This document shows, piece after piece, positions 52,572-62,066 of a stretch of 64,000 nucleotides of DNA. Numbering within the stretch: position 1 is the stretch's first letter; each line of letters begins with the position of its first letter. The stretch spans positions 1 to 64,000 of the forward strand of contig DAOLDD010000019.1 in NCBI GenBank assembly GCA_035327585.1. Reading direction: 5' to 3'. The translations under genes and the position numbers were made by a program. Source of the DNA: JAMLJG01 sp035327585. Its GTDB lineage: Bacteria > Verrucomicrobiota > Kiritimatiellia > CAIVKH01. Under the pieces are notes generated by a model. It did not search any database and was not told where the DNA came from. It saw only the letters and a list, made by a program, of their open reading frames with translations.

Positions 52572-55500
52572 ATGTCGTATTTGCTGGAACGGCTCACACA
52601 TCGCATTCCGCAGCCGATCATTTCCAAAGGTCGCGCCTATTGTCGTTCCGGCCGCGTAACGCTGCTCGACAGCGACGACTACGGGGTCGAAGCGTCAGTT
52701 CGGGGAACCGAGGTCTATGACGTCACCCTGCGGTGGTTTGGGTCATCACTGAATGGGACTTGCACGTGTCCATACTTTGAATCGTCGGGCATCTGCAAAC
52801 ACATCTGGGCAACGATTGAGCAGGCGAGCATGGAGCGACGACTCGGATTCCCGCATGTGAGGGGGCCGATTCGTCTTGTATCCTTCCTGGAAGGCTCGCC
52901 GCCGCCATCGAGTTTGAATTCTTCACGGCTGGACGCCTTGCGCACACGCGCCGCGCCCGGCGCCGGTCACTCAAGCTGGAAACGCGTCATTAAACGACTC
53001 GCTGCCGGCCAACCGGAGTCATCCACCCCAACACCTGATCGGGAAACGCAGGTGTACTACACGATTTCCCTCGCCGAGCTCCGCAACTCGGCAATCCCGC
53101 GCCTGCAGGTGCTCGAAGTGTTCCGAAAAAAGAACGGCGCGTGGAGCAAACCGCGTCCCTTCCAGCTATTTCCCGCTCGAATCGCCGCCCTCGACGAACT
53201 GGATCGCCACATTCTACTGATGCTGCGCGGCGCGCTTCCGGCCCATTCATGGAATGGCTATGCCAACGCGAGCGCATATCAGACCGACGATGCCCTGTGG
53301 AGTCATGTGGCGCCCATCCTGTGCCGAACGGGCCGCTTCACCGCGAATGAAGCGAACCCCATGGCGGGGCCGCATTTCACCATGGATGAAGGACCGCCCT
53401 GGATGTTCAACCTCATCGTTGACACCGCTTCGGAAACACCAGTTCGCGTGCGCGGGGAATTGCGGCGCGGGGAAGAACGCAAACCGTTGGATGAACCCCA
53501 AGTACTGACGGCCTCGGGGTGGATTTTTGGCGCAGCGGAAATTGCGCGCCTGGACCACAAAGGCGCTTTCCCCTGGATCGCCCTGCTTCGCCAGGAACGA
53601 GAACTTGTCATTCCGCGCGTCGAGGTGGAGGAATTCATCGAAAGCGCCATATCGCTGCCCATGTCCGCGCCATTGGTGCTGCCGCCGGACCTCGCCATCG
53701 AGCAGAAGACCGGGCAATTCACTCCCATCCTCGAACTCAAGACGAATGCCTACGAACCGAGTGTGCTCGATGCCGGTTTGTCCTTCCAGTATCTGGAGCG
53801 GACATTCCGAAACCGGGAGCCTGCGCGCGGTTTCCGGCGCGCCGGCACGCGCGAATTCATCATCCGCGACGCGGAGCGTGAGGAGAATTGCCGGCAAACC
53901 CTGGCCAAAATGGGCATGCGATTGCCGCGTTATAGTTTCGGCGACAAGACGATTGATTACGATTTTCCCGAAAAACGGCTTCCCGAAATCATTCGCGTTC
54001 TGGGCCGGGAAGGCTGGCGGATCGTATTCAAGGGGCGCCCGATTCGAAGTGCGGGCACATTCTCCCTGGAGGTGGTCTCCGGTGTGGACTGGTTTGATTT
54101 GCGCGCGCATGCAGACTTTGACGGCATCCCCGTGCCGATGCCCGAGTTGTTGCGCGCGGCGCGAGATCGACTGGACACCCTCATATTGGCCGACGGAACC
54201 ATCGCCACCATACCGGAAGATTGGCAGCAACGCCTCGCCGCGCTCTCCGCATTTGCCAGGGAAACGGACGACGCGCTGCGTTTCCAGCGCACCCAGGCGG
54301 TCCTGCTGGACGTCCTGCTCGCCGAGCAGCCGGGCGTCAACGTGGATGAACAGTTCACGAAGGCGCGCGAGCAATTAAAGGCCTTCCGCTCAATTGCGCC
54401 CGCTGACCCGCCCGCCTCTTTCGTCGGCACACTGCGCGACTACCAGCGCGACGGATTGGGCTGGCTGGATTTCCTGCGCAGCCATCACTTTGGCGGCTGC
54501 CTCGCGGACGACATGGGTCTCGGAAAGACCGTGCAGGTGCTCGCGATGCTGGAATCGCGGCGGCTGGCCGGCGCCGGCCCATCGCTCGTTGTGCTGCCTA
54601 AATCGCTGCTCTACAACTGGCGCGCCGAGGCCGCCCGCTTCACCCCCGCGATGCGCGTGTTGGACCATCACGGCCTCTCGCGCGCAAAATCCACCGGCCA
54701 CCTCAGTGAATACGACCTGATTCTGACGACGTACGGCACGCTGCGCAGCGATGCCGCCCTGCTTAAAGACGTTGAATTCGATTACGTCATCCTCGACGAG
54801 GCGCAGGCCATCAAAAATGCCTCCACCAGCCAGGCCAAGGCCGCCCGACTCCTGCGCGCCCGGCACCGAATCGCGATGAGCGGGACACCGATAGAAAACC
54901 ATCTCGGCGAACTGTGGAGTTTGTTCGAGTTTTTGAATCCGGGATTCCTCGGCCGCGCCTCCGTATTCCAGGGACTTGCCGCAAACGGTGAGGATGCGGC
55001 CACACGCACACTGCTCGCCCGCACCCTGCGGCCGTTCATCCTGCGCCGCACGAAGAAGGAAGTCGCCCGCGAATTGCCCGACCGCACCGAGGACACGCTG
55101 TGGTGCGAACTGCCGCCGAAACAGCGCAAGATCTACGACGAACTCCGCGACCACTATCGCGCCTCGCTGCTCGGCGTCGTTCAGGCCAAAGGCCTTGCAC
55201 GGTCGAAAATCCAGGTGCTGGAGGCCCTGCTCCGCCTGCGCCAGGCGGCCTGCCATCCCGCGTTGATCGACAAGGACATAAAACAGGCGGAAAGCGCGAA
55301 GCTGGATGTGCTGCTGGCGCAACTGGACGAGCTGCGCGAAGAGGATCACAAAACCCTCGTCTTCTCGCAATTCACCTCCTTCCTGGCCCTCGCGCGCAAG
55401 GAACTCGATGCGCGTGGCGTCGCATACGAATATCTTGATGGAAAGACGAAAGACCGCAAAGCCTGCGTGGAGCGCTTCCAAACCGACCCCGCCTGCAAGG

Positions 55501-55799
55501 TATTCCTCATCAGTCTCAAAGCCGGCGGCGTGGGGCTTAACTTGACCGCGGCGGAGTACGTCTTCCTGCTCGACCCCTGGTGGAATCCCGCAGTCGAGGC
55601 GCAGGCCATCGACCGCGCGCATCGCATCGGCCAGACCCGCAAGGTTTTCGCCTATCGCCTGATCGCGAAGGATACCATCGAGGAAAAAGTGCTCGAGCTG
55701 CAAAAGAGCAAACGCGATCTCGCCGACGCCATCATCAGCGCCGACAACAGCCTGCTCAAGAATCTCACGCGCGAAGACCTCGAATTGCTGCTGACATAG
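52572..55799 (+). CDS. SWIM zinc-finger SNF2-family helicase/ATPase
   Basis: This 1075-aa protein has an N-terminal SWIM zinc finger (CTCPYFESSGICKHIWA; C64, C66, C75, H77), a long middle region and a SNF2 motor from about residue 620. Motor motifs include the Walker A DDMGLGKTVQVL, LDEAQAIKN, SGTPIENHLGELW, and the HELICc end VGLNLTAAEYVFLLDPWWNP with RAHRIGQTRK. Such proteins move on DNA or remodel protein-DNA contacts; the bacterial role is unclear. It directly follows purE. An ERCC4 nuclease gene follows in the same direction. Confidence 0.92.
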   Translation: MSYLLERLTHRIPQPIISKGRAYCRSGRVTLLDSDDYGVEASVRGTEVYDVTLRWFGSSLNGTCTCPYFESSGICKHIWATIEQASMERRLGFPHVRGPIRLVSFLEGSPPPSSLNSSRLDALRTRAAPGAGHSSWKRVIKRLAAGQPESSTPTPDRETQVYYTISLAELRNSAIPRLQVLEVFRKKNGAWSKPRPFQLFPARIAALDELDRHILLMLRGALPAHSWNGYANASAYQTDDALWSHVAPILCRTGRFTANEANPMAGPHFTMDEGPPWMFNLIVDTASETPVRVRGELRRGEERKPLDEPQVLTASGWIFGAAEIARLDHKGAFPWIALLRQERELVIPRVEVEEFIESAISLPMSAPLVLPPDLAIEQKTGQFTPILELKTNAYEPSVLDAGLSFQYLERTFRNREPARGFRRAGTREFIIRDAEREENCRQTLAKMGMRLPRYSFGDKTIDYDFPEKRLPEIIRVLGREGWRIVFKGRPIRSAGTFSLEVVSGVDWFDLRAHADFDGIPVPMPELLRAARDRLDTLILADGTIATIPEDWQQRLAALSAFARETDDALRFQRTQAVLLDVLLAEQPGVNVDEQFTKAREQLKAFRSIAPADPPASFVGTLRDYQRDGLGWLDFLRSHHFGGCLADDMGLGKTVQVLAMLESRRLAGAGPSLVVLPKSLLYNWRAEAARFTPAMRVLDHHGLSRAKSTGHLSEYDLILTTYGTLRSDAALLKDVEFDYVILDEAQAIKNASTSQAKAARLLRARHRIAMSGTPIENHLGELWSLFEFLNPGFLGRASVFQGLAANGEDAATRTLLARTLRPFILRRTKKEVARELPDRTEDTLWCELPPKQRKIYDELRDHYRASLLGVVQAKGLARSKIQVLEALLRLRQAACHPALIDKDIKQAESAKLDVLLAQLDELREEDHKTLVFSQFTSFLALARKELDARGVAYEYLDGKTKDRKACVERFQTDPACKVFLISLKAGGVGLNLTAAEYVFLLDPWWNPAVEAQAIDRAHRIGQTRKVFAYRLIAKDTIEEKVLELQKSKRDLADAIISADNSLLKNLTREDLELLLT

Positions 55800-55819
55800 C
55801 CCCTCACCACGGAATCTGC

Positions 55820-55825
55820 CATACT
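55820..55825 (+). promoter_or_regulatory. Possible -10 box of the ERCC4 nuclease gene
   Basis: CATACT ends 7 nt before the GTG at 55833 and no Shine-Dalgarno is seen. No good -35 at the right distance, so weak. Confidence 0.3.
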
Positions 55826-55832
55826 CGCACGC

Positions 55833-56519
55833 GTGACGGAACGCATCCAGGTCGTGGCGGATGATCGCGAACGGCCTTCCGGCATTCCCGGGATTCTCAC
55901 GCGCCAGGACGATTTGGACCTGCGCATCGAACGCCTGCCCGTCGGCGACTACTTGGTCGATGAGGCCGTCGTCATTGAGCGCAAATCCGCAGCGGATTTC
56001 GCGCAGTCCATCGTGGATGGACGGCTATTTGCGCAGGCGACACGACTCACGATCTCGCGGTTTCGACCCGCGCTGATCATCGTCGGCTCCGCCGCTGAAT
56101 GGTCTGCCATCGGCGTCCCGCGCCATGCGATTCAAGGCGCGCTGGTCACGCTGATGCTGATCTACGACATCCCACTCTTCCGCGCGGTGGATGGAGAGGA
56201 GGCCGCGCGCTTGATCCTCTACATCGGCCGCCAGCTCGCCCGGCTGCGGGATCCGAATCTGGTCACGCATCGCGTGGCCAAGAGCAAACACCGACGCGCC
56301 CGGCAGCTTCGCATCCTGCAACACCTGCCCGGAGTCGGGCCCGAAAGAGCCTTCGCGCTGCTGGAACACTTCGGTTCCGTCCGCGCCTGCCTCAGCGCCA
56401 CCGAAGAAGACCTCGGGAAGATCCGCGGCATCGGCCCCACCACCGCCCGCCGCATCGTGGAAACCGTGAAGGAACCCCGCACGACATACGGCTTCGACGA
56501 AAACACTCCTCCTCTATAG
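55833..56519 (+). CDS. ERCC4-domain nuclease with tandem helix-hairpin-helix (XPF/MUS81-like)
   Basis: This 228-aa protein has the XPF-family active site: DDRER (10-14), VGDYLVDEAVVIERKSAADF (GDY 38-40, ERK 49-51, D55). A C-terminal HhH2 pair at about 160-212 contains LPGVGPERA and IRGIGPTTARRI. XPF/Hef/MUS81 nucleases cut branched DNA and are best known in archaea and eukaryotes; compact bacterial versions are less studied. The start is GTG 55833. The 3' end overlaps hldD by 6 bp in convergent orientation, inside a terminator hairpin. Confidence 0.88.
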   Translation: MTERIQVVADDRERPSGIPGILTRQDDLDLRIERLPVGDYLVDEAVVIERKSAADFAQSIVDGRLFAQATRLTISRFRPALIIVGSAAEWSAIGVPRHAIQGALVTLMLIYDIPLFRAVDGEEAARLILYIGRQLARLRDPNLVTHRVAKSKHRRARQLRILQHLPGVGPERAFALLEHFGSVRACLSATEEDLGKIRGIGPTTARRIVETVKEPRTTYGFDENTPPL

Positions 56520-57479
56520 GGATTTTGTCCTCAAAATCCCTACGTAATCACGCACGCCGTCTTCGAGCGTGGTCATCGGTGTGTCGTAGCCCGCGGCGCG
56601 CAGCTTGGAGATCTCGGCTTCGGTGCGGTATTGGTACTTCCCGCGCAGGTGCTCGGGCATATCGATGAATTCGATGTTCGGCTCACGGCCCAGTGCGGCG
56701 AACACCGCGCGGGCCAGGTCGATCCAAGTCCGGCAGGTGCCGGTGCCGACGTTGAATAGGCCGGAAGCACGGCGGTTTTCGGCAAAGTGCAGGCAAACGT
56801 CCACCGCGTCCTTCACGTAGACGAAGTCGCGCACCTGCTCGCCGTCCTTGTAGTCCGGGTGGTAGGACTTGAAGAGCTTCACCACGCCTTCATGCTGGAT
56901 CTGGCCGTACGCCTTGTTCACCACCGATCGCATGTCCCCCTTGTGATCCTCGCGGGGTCCATAGACGTTAAAGAACTTCAGTCCGACGATGTCGTTGAGC
57001 ACCTGCTGCCGCAACGCCCACAGGTCAAACATGTGCTTGGAATAGCCGTACATGTTCAGTGGAGCGAGCGTTGGCGTGACCGCGTCGTCGTCGGAATAGC
57101 CCAGCGACCCGTCCCCATAGGTCGCGCCGCTGGAGGCGTAAATGAACCGCACGTCGTTGCGCAGGCACCATTCGCACAGCTCGCGAGTGAACCGGTAGTT
57201 GTTGTCGGCCAAATATGACGCGTCCTTCTCCGTCGTCGCGCTGCACGCGCCCATGTGAAATACGGCGGACACCTTGCCGAGGATGTCCTGCTGGAGCGCG
57301 AGCCGGAACGCATCGCCCTCCATGTAATCGCTGTAGCGCAAGCCGACGAGATTCTTCCACTTCTCGTCCTTGCCGAGGATATCGACGACGAGTACGTCGT
57401 CCTCCCCGCGCGCATTCAGCTCCGCGACGATGTTGCTGCCAATAAAGCCGGCGCCGCCGGTGACGATGTAGTTGCTCAT
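56514..57479 (-). CDS. hldD: ADP-L-glycero-D-manno-heptose 6-epimerase
   Basis: HldD inverts C6 of ADP-heptose to give the LPS precursor. The 321-aa SDR protein has VTGGAGFIGSNIV, the diagnostic HMGACSATTEKD and the catalytic Tyr/Lys in MYGYSKHMF. It is the third gene of the minus-strand heptose unit. A GC-rich heptad array (57486-57527) lies directly upstream of the ATG, replacing a normal ribosome-binding site. Confidence 0.96.
   Translation of the reverse strand: MSNYIVTGGAGFIGSNIVAELNARGEDDVLVVDILGKDEKWKNLVGLRYSDYMEGDAFRLALQQDILGKVSAVFHMGACSATTEKDASYLADNNYRFTRELCEWCLRNDVRFIYASSGATYGDGSLGYSDDDAVTPTLAPLNMYGYSKHMFDLWALRQQVLNDIVGLKFFNVYGPREDHKGDMRSVVNKAYGQIQHEGVVKLFKSYHPDYKDGEQVRDFVYVKDAVDVCLHFAENRRASGLFNVGTGTCRTWIDLARAVFAALGREPNIEFIDMPEHLRGKYQYRTEAEISKLRAAGYDTPMTTLEDGVRDYVGILRTKSL
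56517..56542. terminator. Bidirectional hairpin between ERCC4 gene and hldD
   Basis: TAGGGATTTTG (56517-56527) and CAAAATCCCTA (56532-56542) form an 11-bp perfect stem with a TCCT loop. It covers the end of both convergent genes. Short T/A runs lie inside the arms. Confidence 0.7.
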
Positions 57480-57485
57480 AGGGGG

Positions 57486-57527
57486 GGTGCCGGGTTTCGG
57501 GTGTCGGGTTTTGGGGTGCGGGGACGG
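57486..57527. repeat. Heptad array upstream of hldD
   Basis: Six consecutive 7-bp units read GGTGCCG, GGTTTCG, GGTGTCG, GGTTTTG, GGGTGCG, GGGACGG on the plus strand. It starts 7 bp from the hldD ATG. The remaining space to 57647 has an AGCCCGC / GCGGGCT inverted repeat but no gene. Confidence 0.7.
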
Positions 57528-57647
57528 ACGGTGTAATTCGCGGAAGATTCAAGGAACTTCGTTCGCTCGCTCTTGCGCAGACCATGCCCGGCCCGCTGAA
57601 GGGAGGCGCACAAGACATTCAAGCCCGCCACCTCGCGGATGGCGCGC

Positions 57648-58145
57648 TCAAGCGGGCTCTGTTTTATTCGCCTCATTACTCAACCGTTGAATATCAGCCA
57701 AATCTTGCGGGCGTCCGGCATCTCGCTTCAAGTCAATAAGGTCCTCGCGGCGGAGCACGCGGATGAAGCCATTGCTCCACTTCATACGCCGCGCACGCTG
57801 GATCATCTCCAAATGCGCGGGACGCAACGGGACCATGAGATCTACCAGGAAATAGTCCTCGGTGTCCGTGTATGTCTTGATCAATCGATGCAGCGTGATG
57901 CCGGTGGCATTAAACGTCATTACCTCGGAACGGACACGAAACCCGGCCGTCGCCAAAGCGCGTCGAACACGGTCCAAGTCCTCTGGGTGCACCAGAAAAT
58001 CAATATCCTTGGTCGCTCGCGCGAAACCATGCACCGCCATGGCCAGACCGCCGACCAGCGCATAGCGCAGGCGTTTACCGCGCAAGGCCTCGGCGACCCT
58101 CGCAAATTCCGTGATCAGCTCAAGACCGGGAATTGCTCTGTCCAT
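57648..58145 (-). CDS. Nucleotidyltransferase-fold protein (AbiEii / DUF6036-like)
   Basis: This 165-aa protein has the nucleotidyltransferase signature YALVGGLAMAVHGFARATKDI, continuing DFLVH (GG plus the DxD-like TKDIDF), and a second Asp in FLVDLM. Such proteins include AbiEii-type toxins and stand-alone transferases. The start ATG 58145 lies 26 bp inside the end of rfaE2, so it is translated with the heptose genes. No AbiEi-like antitoxin is present. Function unknown. Confidence 0.75.
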   Translation of the reverse strand: MDRAIPGLELITEFARVAEALRGKRLRYALVGGLAMAVHGFARATKDIDFLVHPEDLDRVRRALATAGFRVRSEVMTFNATGITLHRLIKTYTDTEDYFLVDLMVPLRPAHLEMIQRARRMKWSNGFIRVLRREDLIDLKRDAGRPQDLADIQRLSNEANKTEPA

Positions 58146-58620
58146 ACGCCTCGACAATCCGCTGGATCACGTTCGTGGTCGATCGGCCTTCCACCATCTG
58201 GGCGAGGACGACCTTGCCGCCGTTGGCCTCGACGATGTCGCGACCGCTGACGTAGTGCGCCCAATCAGCTCCCTTGACCAGCACGTCGGGGATGATTTCG
58301 CCGATCAATTCCTTCGGCTCGTCCTCGTCGAAGACCACGACGTAATCCACGCAGGCCAGCGCGGCCAGCACGCGGGCGCGGTCGTCCTGGGAATTCACGG
58401 GACGTTTGTCGCCCTTGTAGCGCTTCACGGAGGCATCGGAATTGAGCCCAACGCACAGCGCGTCGCCCTGCTCGCGCGCAAACTGGAGATAGGTCACATG
58501 CCCGGCGTGCAGGATGTCGAACGCGCCATTGGTGAAGACGAGTTTCCTCCCCGCTGCCCGCAGTCGCCCCCGCTCCGCGACCATCGCTTCGCGAGTCAGT
58601 ATTTTGGAATCGGCATTCAT
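58120..58620 (-). CDS. rfaE2: D-glycero-beta-D-manno-heptose 1-phosphate adenylyltransferase
   Basis: This 166-aa protein is a stand-alone version of the C-terminal half of HldE, which activates heptose-1-phosphate with ATP. It has the cytidylyltransferase-like GAFDILHAGHVTYL (HxGH), NSDASVKRYKG, and the C-terminal STTNVIQRI. Heptose kinase (rfaE1) is not in the window. It lies upstream of hldD with the unknown nucleotidyltransferase gene between. ATG 58620 follows directly after a repeat. Confidence 0.95.
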   Translation of the reverse strand: MNADSKILTREAMVAERGRLRAAGRKLVFTNGAFDILHAGHVTYLQFAREQGDALCVGLNSDASVKRYKGDKRPVNSQDDRARVLAALACVDYVVVFDEDEPKELIGEIIPDVLVKGADWAHYVSGRDIVEANGGKVVLAQMVEGRSTTNVIQRIVEAYGQSNSRS

Positions 58621-58725
58621 TTCACCGCTGAGACGCAGAGAGCGCCGGGAAAAGCATAGGCTTTCATGTGGCAAGAAAGCAATTCCCCTCGCCGACCTCT
58701 GCGCGCTCAGCGCCTCTGCGGTGAA
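58621..58725. repeat. Imperfect hairpin between icd and rfaE2
   Basis: The left arm (58621-58649) and right arm (58696-58725) are imperfect inverses built on CGCAGAG / CTCTGCG. It lies in the gap after icd and directly before the rfaE2 ATG. It may end icd transcripts. It belongs to the same class as 1914-1995. Confidence 0.6.
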
Positions 58726-58727
58726 TC

Positions 58728-59975
<1,248 letters not shown>

Positions 59976-60004
59976 GATGCACTCCTCGGGTTAAAAGCGG
60001 GCTG

Positions 60005-60033
60005 ATCATAGGCGCTGCCGCCCAAATTTCCAA
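60005..60033 (-). promoter_or_regulatory. icd promoter overlapping an ACGTCTG box
   Basis: On the minus strand TTGGAA (60028-60033), 17 bp, TATGAT (60005-60010), about 30 bp before the ATG. The -35 is the end of an ACGTCTG repeat box, so the repeat could affect promoter strength. Confidence 0.6.
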
Positions 60034-60076
60034 CGTCTGTAAAAAACTTTTTATCGGCCTGCAACGTCTGTAAAAA
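60029..60076. repeat. Paired ACGTCTG boxes, 31-bp spacing
   Basis: CAACGTCTGTAAAA occurs at 60031-60044 and 60062-60075. The pair lies between divergent icd and the 60083 gene. TAAAAA at 60071-60076 ends 6 nt before the GTG at 60083 and may be its -10 box. Confidence 0.8.
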
Positions 60077-60082
60077 CGATCT

Positions 60083-61153
60083 GTGACTGACGAATCCCAC
60101 GCCCCCACCCCGTCGCCCGACTTGGAGCGCCTGCTCGGCGCGCTGTTGCGCCTCGATCCGGTGGCGCTCGCAGGGCACGGCGTGAATGCCCTGCTGGCGG
60201 AGGACGAGAAGACGGCCACGCAATCGTTGCTGCGGCACGGCGCGGGCCTGAAGGCGGCCTTCCGCCTGATGAATGCACTCGGCGACCGCGGCATTCCCCA
60301 CCTGTTTCTCAAGGGACCGACGCTGCAGCGCCTGCTCTACGGGGAAGCGGCCATTCGCCCGTATGGTGACCTCGATGTGTGGGTTGAACCCGCGCGACTG
60401 GCGGACGCCGCGGCGGCGGTACAGGAGGTCGGTTGGAAGCCGCCGCCGCGCATCACGCCGTATCATTTTCATGTCGTGTGTCCGCCCGCGGACGCACCGT
60501 TGCCGCTGGAGTTGCACACGCGATGGGTCGACCGCGCGAACATGTACCGGCTGCCGGACGACGCCGGATTGGAGCGAGCGGTGATGGGCGCCGAGGGCTT
60601 GCCGCGACCCTGCGTCGAGGACCTGCTGATCTACCTGTGCGTGCACGCGCACAAACACGGGTTCCTGAACGAAACGGCCCTCGCGCTCGGCCAGCCCGCG
60701 GAGTGGTTCCTGTCCCCCGCGAGCGGCAACCGGCTGCTCTGGTGGCTCGACATCGCGCTGCTGCTGGAAGAGGCGACCGAGCCGATCGACTGGAAGCTCT
60801 GCATCGAGCGCATCTGGCGCTGGAACCTCATCAAGCCGGTCGCGATTACGCTGCGACTCGTCACGCGCTTCCTGCCCGCGAGCAAGGCGCGGCAGGCGCT
60901 GGCGAACTTGAAACTGGACACCGTGCATCCGAAACTGGGCCGCAAGGCGATGCGGCGCATGGTCATCCGGAACAGGCGCCGCTTTATGAGCCCAAACGCG
61001 GCGACGTGGCGGCCGGGACGCCTCGCGCAACTGCCGGACCTGCTGTTTCCCTCGCCGGACGCCCTGGCGGCTTTCCTGGAAAAATCAGAGGTATCGCTGC
61101 TCGACCGCGCGCGCCATCCCTGGCGGATGATGCGGCGGATCTTGGGGAATTGA
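60083..61153 (+). CDS. NTP_transf_5-like nucleotidyltransferase family protein
   Basis: This 356-aa protein has the PF14907-like start: LMNALGDRGIPHLFLKGPTL, then YGDLDVWV (the paired acidic residues) and HFHVVCPPADAPLPLELHTRW. A helical C-terminal half contains LCVHAHKHGF and a basic tail. Members occur in surface polysaccharide and peptide-modification clusters; the substrate is unknown. The start is GTG 60083, 6 nt after TAAAAA, with no Shine-Dalgarno. Confidence 0.75.
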   Translation: MTDESHAPTPSPDLERLLGALLRLDPVALAGHGVNALLAEDEKTATQSLLRHGAGLKAAFRLMNALGDRGIPHLFLKGPTLQRLLYGEAAIRPYGDLDVWVEPARLADAAAAVQEVGWKPPPRITPYHFHVVCPPADAPLPLELHTRWVDRANMYRLPDDAGLERAVMGAEGLPRPCVEDLLIYLCVHAHKHGFLNETALALGQPAEWFLSPASGNRLLWWLDIALLLEEATEPIDWKLCIERIWRWNLIKPVAITLRLVTRFLPASKARQALANLKLDTVHPKLGRKAMRRMVIRNRRRFMSPNAATWRPGRLAQLPDLLFPSPDALAAFLEKSEVSLLDRARHPWRMMRRILGN

Positions 61154-61207
61154 CGAATGACGAAATCCGAATGCCTAATTCGTCATTCGTCATTTCCTGC
61201 ATTCGTC
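61152..61207. repeat. GACGAAT heptad palindrome
   Basis: It starts in the stop codon of the 60083 gene. Heptads GACGAAT, GACGAAA, TCCGAAT, GCCTAAT, TCGTCAT, TCGTCAT form an imperfect palindrome (61152-61191), with one more partial unit after it. It probably acts as a terminator for both convergent genes. Confidence 0.7.
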
Positions 61208-61211
61208 ATTC

Positions 61212-62066
61212 TCAATACACGAATTCCACCCGGAACACCGCGCTGGTCGTCGCGCCGGCGACGGGGCGTGTGGTGAGGTTTGATTCGGCCAGAACGAGAT
61301 CCGGAACCACGGACCACAGGCTCGTTGGCGATGCGGCGGATGATACGCGATAGAGACCCTCCGGCTGCGAGGTCCATGTGACGTGGGTCCAGTTCGTCGC
61401 GAACAGGAGGGCTTGGATGCGCAGCGCGGAGGAGGCGTCGCCGGGATTCGTGCCCGCGAGCCACTCGGCGTCATCCGCGAAGCCGTCGCCATCCGCATCG
61501 CCTCCCGTCCAGGTATTCGTGAGCGAACCAAATTTCGCCTGTTCCCACGCATCGGGCAGGCCGTCGCCGTCGGCGTCCGTGAAGCGGTGCGCCAGCGCGA
61601 CGTAATAAGTTCCCGTCGTGAATTCGGCGAGACTTTTCACCGAGAGGTAGGCGCGCTGCGCGCTGCCGGTGTGGAGAACGACCACCGTGTTTGACCCGCC
61701 AACGACGGAATTGGTGAACAAGACGACGCTCGCGCCGGAAGGACTGAGCAACTCCATTTCGCAATCCCACACCGTGCCGGTGGACACGGTGATCGCGTTG
61801 GTCACATACGGAAGGACGGAAAACTGGAAGACATCCCGGTCGTCGTGCCGATTGATAACGCGGGTGACGGAGCCGGTGGAGAGTAATTCCGCTGATGCAG
61901 GCGCGTTGCCGACGTCGTCCGCAAAGGAATACGGAGCGAGGACGAGGAGGAGAACGACGACGAGGACGAGACAAAGCCCGCCCCCCCTTTGTGCCTCTGT
62001 GCCTGTGCCTGCCACGCCGAAGTTCCGCACACGGAACGAAGGCGGGTGCCTCTGTCCCTTCATCAT
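61212..62066 (-). CDS. Secreted protein with calcium-type DxDxDG motifs
   Basis: This 284-aa protein has a hydrophobic export segment at about residues 31-47, unusually far from the start. A beta-rich PPC-like domain (about 55-160) and two acidic calcium-type motifs (DADGDGLPDAW and DADGDGFADDAEW) follow. The end is beta-rich. Residues 5-30 are coded by what looks like repeat-derived sequence, and the hydrophobic core by a CTC/GTC microsatellite, so the true start may differ. The ATG overlaps the stop of the C25 peptidase gene (ATGA). Confidence 0.65.
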   Translation of the reverse strand: MMKGQRHPPSFRVRNFGVAGTGTEAQRGGGLCLVLVVVLLLVLAPYSFADDVGNAPASAELLSTGSVTRVINRHDDRDVFQFSVLPYVTNAITVSTGTVWDCEMELLSPSGASVVLFTNSVVGGSNTVVVLHTGSAQRAYLSVKSLAEFTTGTYYVALAHRFTDADGDGLPDAWEQAKFGSLTNTWTGGDADGDGFADDAEWLAGTNPGDASSALRIQALLFATNWTHVTWTSQPEGLYRVSSAASPTSLWSVVPDLVLAESNLTTRPVAGATTSAVFRVEFVY

